DNA of 64,000 bases, taken from the NCBI GenBank assembly GCA_944548615.1, contig OX155978.1, positions 2,587,595-2,651,594 of the forward strand. The letters are read 5' to 3'. The notes beneath the pieces are model-generated. The model worked only from the letters and a program-made list of their open reading frames with translations, was not told where the DNA came from and did not search any database. The translations under genes were made by a program, and so were the position numbers. This document shows, one piece after another, positions 1 through 12,150 of the stretch; positions within the stretch are counted from its first letter, which is position 1, and the number at the start of each line of letters is the position of its first letter. Source of the stretch: Micropterix aruncella. Taxonomy: Eukaryota; Arthropoda; Insecta; Lepidoptera; Micropterigidae.

Positions 1-714
1 ATGTGCTGCTCAGACCACGAGGGCGCTAGAGACTACTGCAGAGACTATATATTCTTCGGAATACAAGAATAGCTTCGAAGGCTATCCAACATCTAGTCCC
101 AAGTTCGCTCAGAAATCTCACACCTTGATGTATTGTGAATGAGTCGGCGAAAGACATTGTGATACTAGGTTTATAGACGTTCGGAAGTCATATTTATGTT
201 TATTGTGCTCGTCTTTTTAATTAGGTAGTTTTTTGTATTGAAAATTGAAGAGTTTTTGAATGATAGTTCTTGAAATCTAAAACTAGTCATTAACGCGTAG
301 CATATATTATGCACTTATGCGAATGTAAGATATCAAGAGATTGTTGAATTTCGGAATTCGAAATCGAACATCAAATCAATATGGCTGTGAATAATAAAAT
401 TAAATATATTAAAATATATAAATATTTCAAGATATATGAATATATTGCGTGATTTTATTTTCTGTATAGGTATTTTTTCGAATGTCTCAGGCGAAAGAAT
501 GTGCTTTATCGTATGGCGCGGGTCATAAAGTGACCTTTTTCGTATTGAAAAGCAAAAACAACGCTGTATCTAATGCCAATATACTTATGTATATAGGTAC
601 CGGGTGTGCTTAACGTAGTCCCTAGCTTTCCTATCAATGGTATGTGTTTAAAAAATGCGGAATTATATTTATTTTATTTATATTGGCACCTGCGCTGTAT
701 ATATAGTACTTGGA
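1..714. other. AT-rich, nothing recognised
   Basis: No ORF above 60 codons and no repeat shared with the rest of the window. Confidence 0.5.
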
Positions 715-825
715 GATGTCAACTACAGCGGGCGAACCCGTCCCCCCAGGAAGTTTCAACGATAATGATCGTTCTATAGAAGACTTTGGGACGATACAAA
801 CCTACCGCCCAGCAAAGAATTTGAG
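715..825 (-). repeat. Family H 3' fragment
   Basis: tgtcaactacagcgggcg start and the ggaagtttcaacgat block; truncated after about 110 bp. Confidence 0.6.
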
Positions 826-1202
826 GACCATGATTTTTCAAATATTGTGCCCATTTAAATTACTTAAAAAGTAGAGCCTTATTGTCTGATTATTTTATAT
901 TGTCTTATATCTGTATTTTTGGTGTAAAATGCATAACGTAGATTGAATTTGATTATTTAACATTTTACTGACAATTTGAATATTACGATGAATAATTTTA
1001 AAACTTATCTTTTCGAATTTACTAATTACTTCAAATATTAGGCTTCTATTTATATTTATAGTTGGACAATCTAGTAGTTAATTCTTGACTACCTATGTAT
1101 GTTCAGTAAAGAGTAGTAATGAGACTTACTACCCAACCCAATTATTTTAACACGTCCAAGAGCGGTCTTTAGCCGTCAATTGGACACGCGAAGATGTAAA
1201 TG

Positions 1203-1605
1203 TAAATGTAAAAGCCACCAACCCGCCAGAGACTAACGCATTACGGCGAGGCACTAGGAAGGTAACCCAGAGTGCCATCTCGCTCCCTGGCTAGCAGTTT
1301 TGGTAGGATATCTCCGTCTGGATTTAACCGTCAGGATACCTCCGTCCTCCCGACTGGTTACGGGTTCGAGGTCGCTTGCGCGTTCTTCTACCTTACGTAG
1401 CGGTGATACGGTGTCTACCGAATCTATCGCGGACCACGGCATCCTTTGCCCGGCTGTTCACCCGGTATCGGGTATCCGATGGTCGTTTCAAGAGCAGTCG
1501 CCGTAAGGTGAACAACTACCTCCGCTCTATAGGAGACAGTACTGGCTCCAGACTCCCCCGACTGTTAGTCAGGATGCACAATAGATTGGCTTACGCCGCA
1601 TTTGT
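1203..1605 (-). repeat. Diverged family H fragment
   Basis: Carries the central text (gaatctatcgcggaccacggc, agagcagtcgccgtaaggt). The outer parts are missing and an extra gatatctccgtctgg module is present, as at 49.7 kb. Confidence 0.65.
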
Positions 1606-1704
1606 GGAATATAATCTGCGATTTAAATATTGTGAACGCTTTAAAAAAAATCGAGAAAAAGACGGAAATATCCATTTTGACACCCCCTGAGACGATTAAT
1701 ACCA

Positions 1705-1990
1705 TTTCCAGACTGAAGTCTATCTGTGAGTCTGTGTGTGTGGGTGTGTGTATGTGTGTGTGTGTGTGTGTTTTTCTCCTAGATAGCGCCTAAACGCTTC
1801 ATGCGATTGAGCTGAATTTTGGCATGCAGGCCTCATTCGGTCATGGCAAGAGTTGAAAAGATTGTACATTATCAAAATCGGTCCACCGGAAGACACGCTA
1901 GTCATACTTCAATCTTGAAATATAGCAGTTAGACTTAACAGTCGGTAGGTACATAGATGCCTTGTTGGACCGAAATCACGTTGTGAAATA
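1705..1990 (+). repeat. Interspersed repeat 'B' with (TG)n
   Basis: Shares ccatttccagactgaagtct, ggcatgcaggc and tcatggcaagagttgaaa with 22490-22770 and 63520-63700. A TG run lies at 1731-1770. Confidence 0.6.
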
Positions 1991-3433
1991 TCTCGTATAG
2001 AAGCCACGGAAAATAAATTAAAATACCGCCGTAAGAAAATACTACATATTTTTTGGAAAAATAATATTTTATTACCACGTGAATACTACAAAATAATAAA
2101 ATATGCTACTTTTGCTATTATAGTCAACTTGACACAATCACTATCGGGTTGTGAGGGTTGGGGGAGGTCGGGAAGAGTTGGCGAGGTGGTTGGGGTGAAG
2201 GGGGTTGCAAGAGAGGGGTTGTCTGCTTGCCGGGAAAGTCTTGGGGTGAAACAACCGAGTTGTTTTTTTCGTTTTGTGGTGACACATCCGTGGCTTATTG
2301 CAGTGACACAAGACTTAGAAAAGAGGTCGCCTTATCACAGGAGTTCCTAGAAAGGCTAGCTCGGTTGCACTTTACTGGGCACATTACAAAGACAAAAATT
2401 TATACTTAATGTATGCAATATTTTTTCATATGGGCTCAGACAGATGTATACCTAAATTTAGATGCATATAACGGTATTTTCTGGGTCGTAAATTCCTTTT
2501 CTTTTGTGCTCTTCCATTTGAATGAAAAAAAAATGTTGAAGTTAATACAATTTTATTAAATATTACTACTTATATTACACCCTAAGCAACTATTACAACT
2601 GTATATTTAGCGTAGAAAAAGACAATTTTTCAAATATTTTCTTCAAACTTGATCATGGAACCACATCTCAATGTGAACGTGATGCTTTTATGTCGCACCA
2701 GACACTGGGTGACACTTCAAAAATCTTTTTGTAACGTTTTCATGACGGAAAACAAACATTCATGATAAAAAACATCGAATAACCCAGAAACTAAAAGTCC
2801 AACAGGGATGGTTTTAAAAGTATTCTTATCGGTGCATAATTTCGTTTCACTTTACCTTTCGGCAGCCAGTCATTCCAAGCAAAATTTTCGATTCCCTTGA
2901 AAATTTGTTTGTAGAAGGTGTGTGCAAGCATACTAATAGGTATATAACGGTGTCTTATTCAATGACAGGCTTTTACGGTAGTGGAGGGAGAAATAGAGCT
3001 GATAATTGCATAAATACGGATATAATACGGATAATACGAAAAACGCCGATCGGTGGGCGTGGCCACCCAGGGGGTGAGAGGAGAGGCGGAGAGGGGCTCA
3101 AATCGCAGCGGCCATTTTTGCGTCAGCGAGATTTATAAATCAGTATAGACTCAGGTCGAGACTCGGAACAGTTTTGATATTACCATGCTGGTTTTGATAT
3201 TAAAGCTTTCAATTGATTTTACAAAGTAATATGTGTAATTTAAATAATTTAATCGAATATATAATACTGAAATAAATTGAGAACGTCGGCTAAACCCCGA
3301 GCAAAATACAACCTGAAATTTAGAAGCATTGTAAAGAACGATTTATAAGGTATCCAGGAGTGAACCATTAAAAGCCGATGAAATATGGCAGCCGATTAGG
3401 AGGCAGTTAGTGAAATTTTAAGAAGTAGGAGAT
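1991..3433. other. AT-rich with one G-rich patch; nothing recognised
   Basis: The G-rich patch at 2150-2240 yields only low-complexity ORFs. No domain or repeat family is identified. Confidence 0.45.
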
Positions 3434-3446
3434 AGGCTAGGTATAA

Positions 3447-4691
3447 CTTGGGTTGTCGACTACAGCGGGCGAGCCCGTCACCTCAGGAAGTTTTAACGAT
3501 TAGTCGTTCTATCTCCCTGGAAGTGAACGTAGAAGACTTGGATAAAACAGTCCACCGTCAAGCTCCGCCACATACCCGTAAGAAGCCAACGCCTTATCCG
3601 CGAGATAACCAGGTATGTTAGCCAGCGAGCTTACACTCGCGCCCTTACTTCCAATTGCGACCAAATTACTCCGGTCTCTCAACTGGTTACGAGTTTGAGG
3701 TCGCTTTCGCGGTCCTCTCCCTTACGAAGCGGTGAAACCGTGCATACCGAATCTATCGCGGGCCACGGCATCCTTTGCCCGGCTGTTCATCCAGGATCGG
3801 ATGGCCGATGGTCGTTTCAAGAGCAGTCGCCGTAAGGTCCGCAACCACCCCCGCTCTATAGGAAATAGTACAGCTTCCAGACTCCCCTGACTTTTAGGGA
3901 GCTAACGGGCCCATGATGAGTTGGCCATGATGACCCATGTGTTTCAGGGTCGGTCACACTCACGGGTCAACACCCATCCGATGGCCTCCACGTACGGGGT
4001 GCGAACCTGGGTAGGACACTGGGTCAACCAGTCTCCACTGGGAATCAAACCTCTGGCGCTCCTGGACGGTCTGCGCACCGAGCGGCGCAAGCCAATCGAT
4101 TGTGCACTCTGACTAACAGTCGGGGAAGCTGTATTGTTTCCTATAGAGCGGGGGTGGTTGCGTACCTTACGGCGACTGCTCTTGAAATGACCATCGGCCA
4201 TCCGATCCTGGGTAAGAGGCGGGCAAAGGACGCCATGGTCCGCGATAGATTCGGTATACGCCGTTTCACCGCTTCGTAAGGGAGAGGATTGCGCAAGCGA
4301 CCTCGAACTCGGAACCAATCGAGAGACCGGAAAAAACACAATTGGAAGTTAGGGCACGAGTGTCGGGCCCGCCAGGTAACATAACTGGCTATCTCGCTGT
4401 AAGGCGTTGGTCTCTAACGGGTTGTGGCGTAGCTAGACGGTGGATTGTTTTTGTCCTAAGCCTTCTACGCTCACTCCAGGGAGATAGAACGACTCATCGT
4501 TAAAACTCCCTGTGGTGACGGGCTCGCCCGTTGTAGTCGACAACCCAAGTTGTTAGTCAGAGTGCACAGTCCTACCCAGGCTCGCACTTCATGCGTGGAG
4601 GCCGTCGGATAGGTGTTGACCCGTGAGTGTGACCAACACTGAACAGAATGGGTCTTCGTGGCCAACTCAGCAAGAGCCCATTAACTCCCTA
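3447..4691 (-). mobile_element. Family H copy carrying a second family H copy
   Basis: The outer copy is on the minus strand (3447-3896 and 4551-4691), flanked by the 13-bp duplication aggctaggtataa (3434-3446, 4692-4704). A plus-strand family H copy (3897-4550) has inserted into it. Confidence 0.85.
3897..4550 (+). mobile_element. Family H copy inside family H
   Basis: Begins gggagctaacgggccc and ends with the hairpin cgggctcgcccg and gtagtcgacaaccc. Near full length at about 654 bp. Confidence 0.85.
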
Positions 4692-4907
4692 AGGCTAGGT
4701 ATAATCGCGAATTATATTATATCATATACATACATACATACATTTATCATATACATATACATATCATATTAGACGTTCGGTAAATCTCGTTGTGCTTCAC
4801 GCGAACTTCACGTGGTAAATTAGTTTTATCCTATTTATAACGTTAAATAACCGCGATTAGCGCTTCCAATCTCGGTATACCGAGATCTCGAAATACCGAG
4901 ATCCCGC

Positions 4908-5324
4908 ATGATTTCATCAGTTCCGTTACTGCGGGATTGGAGTGCGAGATCCCGCGGGATTTGCAGGATTAAAAATTATACCGCCCAAAAGTGTGATTCA
5001 AAGGGAAATGAATCAGTTAATCCATTCTCCGTCGTAGCTTATAATGACGAAGTGCCTCTTTTTGTCGTGGATGAAAATAATGGTCAGAGTCAAGCTATTG
5101 ATGCTGCCAACACGGAAGAGAACACGGCTACTATCATGGGCGCCGGCAACAGGGCGCAAAGAGGTGCACTTGCAACCCCCTGTCGGGAAATAAAATACAT
5201 AGAAGATGATTTTTTTAACTTAAGTTACTGTTTGAATAAAAACTTAAAACTGTATCGGTTACTGTTGAAATTTTTAATCACGTTGTCCTTAAATTTAGTT
5301 TCCTCCTCTACTATTTTCCTGTGA
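4908..5324 (+). CDS. Unidentified ORF, 138 codons
   Basis: NPFSVVAYNDEVPLFVVDEN then NTEENTATIMGAGNRAQRG. A second frame on the other strand (5443-5694) starts MVRIIARGIPAAARWMRP. No domain is recognised. It is preceded by tandem cgagatc palindromes (4870-4955) and could be a DNA-transposon remnant. Confidence 0.25.
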   Translation: MISSVPLLRDWSARSRGICRIKNYTAQKCDSKGNESVNPFSVVAYNDEVPLFVVDENNGQSQAIDAANTEENTATIMGAGNRAQRGALATPCREIKYIEDDFFNLSYCLNKNLKLYRLLLKFLITLSLNLVSSSTIFL

Positions 5325-6075
5325 ACACTGAGCATGCACAGGCCGCTTAGTCTCGCGTCTCCCATAGTTAACCGAATCCACGTCTTGACATATCGCAACA
5401 TGCTTAATGTACGTTCAATGCTACATGTTGTTGCTGGAATAGTTAAACCAATTTTAATTGCCTCACATAAAACGGGGTCCCTTGAGCAATCAAATCTGCG
5501 TATACAATTTCATAATTACTTGCTTCATTTGTCTTTAACATCTCGTACCACGTGGTACCTTCGGCAATAAAATTATGTAGAGAACCTCCGAAAAGGTTCT
5601 GTATATTTTCTGTCATAGCTAAAAATTTAAACTTGTCTAATGGTCGCATCCATCGGGCAGCAGCAGGGATTCCCCGAGCGATAATGCGAACCATCGACCA
5701 CAGAGATTATATTTTCGATGTGGGAAGCATATTCAAATACCCGCGCGATCTGAATTTAAGATTAACTTAATTGACTTAACTGAATATAATAGAATAACTT
5801 AACTGATATATAATTTATATTTTATTAGTTAATATTATGTGTAGTGGTATGCGGATGCACCTCCCTGAAAATAATCCTGGCGGCGCCCATGGCTACTAGA
5901 GCTCTGACTTTAAACTCCGCCGTGTCAAGTATTTGACCATCGCACGCACGAATTCCTCTTATCGAAACCATTATAAATGAAGAGGTGACTCTTTATATAT
6001 CAGGTAGATCGATGGGTAGATACTTAACGCTAGCACACAATGCCCTAAAGTCTGTAGTGCTTACAAAAGTAGAAG

Positions 6076-6612
6076 CTGAACGGGCGTTCTTCGTTGAGCG
6101 CAGAAGACTTGGACAAAAACAGTCCACTATCAAGCTCCGCCACAAGCCCGTAAGAGGCCAACGCCTTAACCGCGAGATAGCCAGGAATGCTACCCAGCGG
6201 GCTTACACTCACGCCCTTACTTCCAATTGCGACCAGATTACTCCAGTCTCTCGGCCACGGCATCCTTTGCCCGGCTGTTCACCCGGGATCGGGTAGCCGA
6301 TGGTCGTTTCAAGAGCAGTCGCCGTAAGGTCCGCAACCACCCCCGCTCTATAGGATACAGTAGGTAGGTACTGCTTCCAGACTCCCCCGACTGTTAGTCA
6401 GAGTGCGCAATCGATTGGCAATGCCGAACGGAGCGCAGCCCGTCCAGGAGCGCCAGAAGATTGATTCCTAAGGGAAACTAACCATAAGGCCAGAGTCCTA
6501 CCCAGGCTCGCTTTTCATGCGTGTAGGCCGTCGGATGGGTGTTGACCCGTGAGTGTGACCAACCCTGAACAGAATGGGTCTTCGTGGTCAACCCAGCAAG
6601 GCCCCCCTAGCA
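6076..6612 (-). repeat. Family H copy with internal deletion
   Basis: From gagcgcagaagacttgg to agcaaggcccccc; lacks about 120 bp near 6252. Its hairpin end is missing. Confidence 0.75.
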
Positions 6613-6880
6613 TTCGATTACACAATAAAATGTTTTTGATTTCATTAAAAGTAACAGAAGTGGTGTTATTCTAGCCCATCCTGTATGTACATAAATGCCA
6701 CTGATATATCCGCATGTGAGCAAAGTACAATTCCGAAATCAATCACCCGGTAAGAACGTGTTCGGATCTTTGTCTAGAGGGGTCAAGTGGGGGTGTGTCA
6801 TATTATAACAAATACGAGGGGCGATCGTAAACCACGTAATGCTTTTGATGAGTAGGTACTTGAGAGTTTGTCTACTACAA

Positions 6881-6952
6881 CTAGAGCTGTCGACTACAAC
6901 GGGCGAACACGTGACTCAGGAAGTTTTAACGATATTGTTTAACAATTTTTAA
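6881..6952 (-). repeat. Family H 3' end only
   Basis: Just the hairpin end and the ggaagttttaacgat block, about 70 bp, as expected for a strongly 5'-truncated copy. Confidence 0.65.
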
Positions 6953-7108
6953 CGATATTTATTTTATTTATTTATTAGTTTCAAATATTATTCAAGGGCA
7001 TTACAGACGAATCCAATTCGCCCTTGAATGTTAAGCTAGAGTGAAAGTCTAAAAATAAATGAATTACATAACTAAATTAATGCTAACATTGAACAAGAAA
7101 AAAAAACA

Positions 7109-7327
7109 TCCTACTAATATTATAAACGCGAAAGTTTGTATGTATGTATGGATGTTTGTTACTCTTTCACGCAAAAACTACTGAATGGATTTTGATGAAA
7201 CTTTACAATTATATAGCTTACACATCAGAATAACACATAGGCTATAATTTATAAAGATATATGGTTTTCTATCATCATTATCACAATTTTCCATCACCAC
7301 GCGGGTGAAACCGCTGGGCGCAGCTAG
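7109..7327 (+). mobile_element. Short Helitron (non-autonomous)
   Basis: 219 bp. It begins tcctactaatattataaacg and ends gctgggcgcagctag, a TC...CTAG pair typical of lepidopteran Helitrons. No terminal duplication. Confidence 0.75.
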
Positions 7328-7694
7328 CAAAAATATAAAACCAAATAAAAGACAGATTATGATAAACATGAGATAGCAGGGAGTTGCCTTTTTAACTGCC
7401 AAAGGGATATACAAAAGATGTATATTTCTGTGGGTAAGGAATTAAGAAGAGCTATAACCCTTCCCACTGGCCTGTCTACAAAAATATTTGTGCGATGGTA
7501 CGGCACATTAAACAATAGATGCGATCTCCTCGCTGTGTAATTTACCGGTACGTACAATTCAAACATATATAGTATCTCTGGCAAATAAATAGTTCCTTTA
7601 ATTAATTTATATGCAAATATAATTAGGGAAATATATCGACGCGTTTCAAGACTGTTATATCCTACCATTCCTATCACAAAATCGGACGGACTGT

Positions 7695-7866
7695 ATTAAG
7701 CGCCAGAAGATTGACTCCTGGGGGAAACTAGCCCTCAGGCCAGAGTACTGCCCGGGCTCGCACTTCATGCGTGGAGGCCGCCGGATGGGTGTGGACCCGT
7801 GAGTGTGACCGACCCTGAACAAACGGGTATTCGTGGCCAACTCCAACAGGGCCCATTAGCTCCCAC
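7695..7866 (-). repeat. Family H 5' end fragment
   Basis: From cgccagaagattgactcctg to gggcccattagctccc. Confidence 0.7.
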
Positions 7867-8025
7867 AGCCATCGTATAATCATAAATTGGTTAATATCCA
7901 TTATATATACCCAACTTATGTCCTATAATTAAAAATTTAATACAACTTATTTGGAAAACACAGCCATCGTTTGCACTTCAAATGACTGTTTCATGGTAAT
8001 AGTTATTTATTTATTAACAACTAGC

Positions 8026-8070
8026 TAAACCCGGCAACGCTTCGCTGTGGCTCAGTCTGGTATGAAATGA
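8026..8070 (-). mobile_element. Helitron 3' terminus fragment
   Basis: Reads, on the minus strand, agcgttgccgggtttagctag, a lepidopteran Helitron-like 3' end with CTAG. Its 5' part is not identified. Confidence 0.45.
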
Positions 8071-8090
8071 ATGGGAAACGCACCGATATT

Positions 8091-8393
8091 AGGGGCTCCC
8101 TAGACGATCAAGCATGCTTGTCAAGCATCGCGTCGCGGACTGGGAGGGGATCGTAAACCGCAGGAATTATGCAAATACTTTTTTAAAATATTTACCACAA
8201 ATGCCTAATTTTGTAGTTTATACCAGGGAGTCACGTTAATTAGACGTAATTGGTTGATGAATGACGTAACTTCCTGGTATAAAACTACAAAATTAGTCAT
8301 TTTTAGTCAATTTTTAAAAAAAATGCATATTTCCTGCGGTGTACGATCCTTGCCCAGACCGCGACAAAAGGTCGCCTAGAGAGCCCTAGCGCA
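8091..8393 (+). mobile_element. Fold-back MITE, almost fully palindromic
   Basis: Arms of about 130 bp run from taggggctccctag (left) to ctagagagccct (right). The inner part ctaattttgtagtt/aactacaaaattag pairs around a 40-bp loop at 8231-8270. A possible TA target duplication is present. Confidence 0.75.
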
Positions 8394-8463
8394 CAGAAGA
8401 TTTCGCCGGTGCTGTAAGACTTTCATCGCGCGTATTCGATTGAAAAGTTGTGTAAACATTTCA

Positions 8464-8765
8464 TCTATACTAATATTGTAAAGAGGTAAAATTTGTGAGG
8501 TTGTAGGGAGTAATATCTGGATCTACTTAACCGATTTTGAAAATTCTTTTACCAATAGAAAGCCACGTTACTTATGAGTTTCATAGGCTATATATTAATC
8601 CAAAAAATGAAAAGACTTTTTCGTGCAGTCGGATTTGCAAAGTAAGTCGGAGAAAAAACGATCGAAATAAAAACGTTTCTTATGAACGCTTTCTTAACTA
8701 TGAGAGATATATGATTGATAGAGAAAAGTCGTAGAGATTGATAATTCCATAAGCATGGATATAAT
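8464..8765 (+). mobile_element. 5' part of a Helitron of the same family
   Basis: Shares tctatactaatattgtaaag and about 300 bp with 19677-19960. No CTAG end is seen, so it is truncated. Confidence 0.6.
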
Positions 8766-9084
8766 TTATAGACTCGTATAAATATAACTGTCGTTTCGTG
8801 GTTCCACTTGTTGGACATGTTAAATTCTCGAAAAAAACAACAGACGACGCGCAGACTCCAGCGCGAGCGAGTAGCGAGTGGCGGTCGGCATAGGTGCATA
8901 CCTGCCGAGTGGGTGAGCGAGACAGTGCTGAAAGGAGCGCGGGTGTGGCCTTTGGCCTAGAAAATAAAACGAGGTCCGAGTGACTGTCTCGCCGTTTTGC
9001 TCGGTCGAGTACTCGGCCGAGGGTACGTACCAACCGAGCACTCGGCCGAGAGCACTCTCTCGCCACTTTACTCGGCGCATGTGA

Positions 9085-9236
9085 TCAAGGCACTTGCGTT
9101 GGTCTCTTACGGGCGAGTGGCGTAACTAGACAGTGGGCTGTTTCGTCCCAAGTCTACTACGTTCACCTTAAGGGAGAAAGAATGATCAAATATCGTTAAA
9201 ACTTCCTGAAGTGACGGGTTCGCCGTTGTAGTTGAC
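9085..9236 (+). repeat. Family H 3' end fragment
   Basis: gcgttggtctcttacgggcg to gtagttgacacc; 5'-truncated. Confidence 0.65.
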
Positions 9237-9339
9237 ACCTCCAAGTGTAATTTCCTAAATTATTGGCGTTTTATTATTATTTATAATAATGAAACGCTGT
9301 ATTTGTTGAAACAAGTCGATTGCATTACAGCAATATCTT

Positions 9340-9348
9340 ACAGCTAAT

Positions 9349-9379
<31 letters not shown>

Positions 9380-12150
9380 TTTCGGGAAACATACAGCGCT
9401 TCATTAATTATTACTAATTATTCTAATACACAGTTTCGCTGGCCGATTAATTGTTTCCCACATTATTTTCTTATACGGTAGATCAAAAATTGCATTGCAC
9501 TAAATTAAATTAAATTAAATTGCAATTGAACTATTGTAAGGATAGGAAAGGAGAGGGATGGGATATATATAGGATAGGATATAGATATTCAAATTATATT
9601 CACTGTGTAATCACTTCCTAGACGCCTAGTGAGCTAAGGACAGCTTCGCTGAATTTAGGTTGATTCAGGTAAAAAATGTCGATATCTTCGAATCGTCTAT
9701 TATATGTGGTCATCAAGCGGTGCATAACAGAGTTTTGGGCGTAACTAGTATTCACACGAGGGATTTCGAACGTACGAGGAGAGCGAACCCTTCGTGGCGG
9801 AATGAACAACGACAGTTTCTTTACCAAATGAGGGCTATCAATTTTGTTGTGAATTATTTTATGCAATAATATCATATCAGCCGCTGTGCGGCGGTCTTCC
9901 AGTGAACACATACTGAAATAGTTCAGCCTGCTCTCGTAGGTTCCAAGTCCCAAGTGCTCACGATAGTCCAGGTATCTAGTAAAACGTCTTTGGACGCCCT
10001 CCACCCTATTTTTATACACGCCATATTGCGGATTCCAAATCTGCGATGCGAACTCTAAGGTGCTACGAACATAGGAAAAGTAAAGCGTTTTAAAGATGTT
10101 AATGTTCGAGAATGGTTTACATATTCTATTAACAAAACCCAGTGTCCTCAACGCCTTGCTAACAATACAGTTGATGTGTTGATCGAACGTCAGCTTTTGA
10201 TCCAGTTGTACCCCAAGATCTCGAATGCACTGAACTTCAGGGATATATTCACCATTCACGCGGTATTTGAAGTTGATGCTTTCCTTTTTGCGACTGAATA
10301 TAATGCTATTACATTTGTTAGCATTTAAAGTGAGCTTATTTTTCACGCAATATTCGAAGAGTCGGTCAATATCTGTCTGAATATGGAGGCAATCAGCCAT
10401 GCTATCCACTTGAGCATAAACTTTGAGATCATCCGCGTATAATATATAACGTCCTCTGGTGAAGCATAAGCCAATGTCAAATATATAAGCGTTAAACAGT
10501 AAAGGACCTAAATGAGAGCCCTGCGGAACTCCAGAAGGGACTGTCGCGAAGTTAGACCTGAAACCACCAACTGCTACGGCTTGGTGCCGGTTTGTGATAT
10601 AAGAGGAAATCCACCTAAAAAGGTCTCCGTGCACTCCCAGCCTCCTTAATTTATAAAGAAGAATCGGGTGATCAACCCGATCGAATGCCTTAGCGAAGTC
10701 TGTGTAGATAGCGTCCACTTGTTTTCGCCCGTCCATGGTCATTAGGATAAAGTTAGTATATTCCGCCAAGTTTGATACTACCGAACGCTGCTTGAGAAAT
10801 CCGTGTTGCTCAGCAGGTAGAAAAGTTGCAATATATGGATATAGCTGTGAGTATACCACCTTTTCGAACAGTTTACTTAAGACAGAAAGAATTGATATGG
10901 GCCTATAATTGCTAACTGTGTTTTTACAGCCTGCTTTATGAATCGGGACTATGAGGGCCTCTTTCCACTTTCTAGGGAAGATTCCTTGAGCTAACGACAG
11001 GCGGAAAATCATAGAAAGAGGGCGTGTTAGCTGAAGGGCACAATTTTTTACGAAGACGGGGGGGACTAAATCACTTCCAGCGCCTTTATTCACATCCAGG
11101 TCCCGAATGCATTTGAGTACAAACTCCTCAGTGATGGCAATAGAACCCATGCTGTTGGAGCTCAAGCAGTCGCTTGTCGTTGCTGTTGTTGAACCGGATG
11201 GTTGGAAGGTTGGTTCAGATGATATGCTATCTTTGCTAATATCGCTCTGTGCTGAGCTTCTATTCGAGTATACGGTTTGAAAGTACCGGCAGAAAAATTC
11301 ACAAATTTCTGGCCCATCAGTAGCGACTTGGCCGTCATAGTTCACACACTGAGGTATACTATTTCCGTTACGCACAGACTTGATGTATGACCAGAATTTT
11401 TTTGGGTCCTTCTCGATATTGCACTGTGCGTGCGAAATAAAGCTTGCGTAACATTGCTTTTGAAGAGCCTTACCCCGGCGTCGCAAGAGCGCAAATGAGT
11501 CGTAATCCAAGGGGTTACCGTATCGTTTCCACCTTCTGTGGAATTTTGACTTCTCCTTTAGGATATTTATTAAGGCTGGGGAGAACCAACGCGGGTGTGC
11601 CGATTTGTAAGATGATTGGTATGGAACATAAAGCTCAATTGCCTCGTTTATAGCTTTATAGAAATTGTCCACCGCTGTGTCTACGGGACGATTTGCAATT
11701 AAGTCATTCCAGTTGATGTTTGTTAGGTAATTTTTAATATGTGGGTAATCGGCTTTGTAAAATTTATATACTAGTCGCGGTGGTTCGCGCAATAATGTTA
11801 GTAAAGCATTCCCGATATCCACGATTAGCGATAAATGATGAGAGTCCTCTGGTACTAATGGATCAGTGGCGCGGGTGACTTGGACTTGGGTGTTGGATAG
11901 AACAACATCTAGCCAGCGACCCTTTTCATTGGCAATACCGTTAAATTGGTCTAGACCGGCGAAATAGATGGAGTCAACGAAAGAAGCACTGATCGTATCC
12001 AATCTACCTGCACATTGCTTAGCTAAGCTATCATGTTTAATCTCCCATGTAATATTCGGCAGGTTCAGATCTCCGAGGATGACAAAGGTATCGTCGGGGT
12101 GACGGTCCCTTAAAGAAATACACGATTCGAGGAATGTTTCTAATCTTAAC
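9340..12150 (-). mobile_element. 5'-truncated LINE with (AAAT)n 3' tail
   Basis: The element holding the 794-codon ORF. A 3' UTR of about 240 bp follows the stop and ends in a run of TTTA units (plus-strand reading) at about 9345-9381, a microsatellite tail usual for CR1/L2-type LINEs. Homology ends near 12150 inside the endonuclease domain, the usual 5' truncation. Confidence 0.85.
9618..12002 (-). CDS. LINE ORF2: partial endonuclease plus reverse transcriptase
   Basis: One open frame of about 794 codons. The homologous frame continues upstream to about 12147 with FVILGDLNLPNITW, the APE-endonuclease GDxN block, so translation does not really begin at 12002. The reverse transcriptase shows FRPISILSVLSKLFEKVV, YTDFAKAFDRVDH, GVPQGSHLGPLLF and the catalytic YADD, then a thumb region with LGVQLDQKLTFDQH. 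It acts in target-primed copying of its own RNA. The frame is intact, so the copy is young, but the 5' part (ORF1 and the endonuclease start) is missing. Clade is most like the CR1/L2/jockey group. Confidence 0.93.
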   Translation of the reverse strand: MDTISASFVDSIYFAGLDQFNGIANEKGRWLDVVLSNTQVQVTRATDPLVPEDSHHLSLIVDIGNALLTLLREPPRLVYKFYKADYPHIKNYLTNINWNDLIANRPVDTAVDNFYKAINEAIELYVPYQSSYKSAHPRWFSPALINILKEKSKFHRRWKRYGNPLDYDSFALLRRRGKALQKQCYASFISHAQCNIEKDPKKFWSYIKSVRNGNSIPQCVNYDGQVATDGPEICEFFCRYFQTVYSNRSSAQSDISKDSISSEPTFQPSGSTTATTSDCLSSNSMGSIAITEEFVLKCIRDLDVNKGAGSDLVPPVFVKNCALQLTRPLSMIFRLSLAQGIFPRKWKEALIVPIHKAGCKNTVSNYRPISILSVLSKLFEKVVYSQLYPYIATFLPAEQHGFLKQRSVVSNLAEYTNFILMTMDGRKQVDAIYTDFAKAFDRVDHPILLYKLRRLGVHGDLFRWISSYITNRHQAVAVGGFRSNFATVPSGVPQGSHLGPLLFNAYIFDIGLCFTRGRYILYADDLKVYAQVDSMADCLHIQTDIDRLFEYCVKNKLTLNANKCNSIIFSRKKESINFKYRVNGEYIPEVQCIRDLGVQLDQKLTFDQHINCIVSKALRTLGFVNRICKPFSNINIFKTLYFSYVRSTLEFASQIWNPQYGVYKNRVEGVQRRFTRYLDYREHLGLGTYESRLNYFSMCSLEDRRTAADMILLHKIIHNKIDSPHLVKKLSLFIPPRRVRSPRTFEIPRVNTSYAQNSVMHRLMTTYNRRFEDIDIFYLNQPKFSEAVLSSLGV

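Noticed and set aside
3944..4339. 131-codon ORF and similar frames in other family H copies as host genes
   Set aside because: They lie wholly inside a multicopy repeat; reported only as a repeat-associated frame.
8698..9080. 122- and 86-codon minus-strand ORFs
   Set aside because: Result of high GC in the CpG-rich patch; no domain and two overlapping frames.
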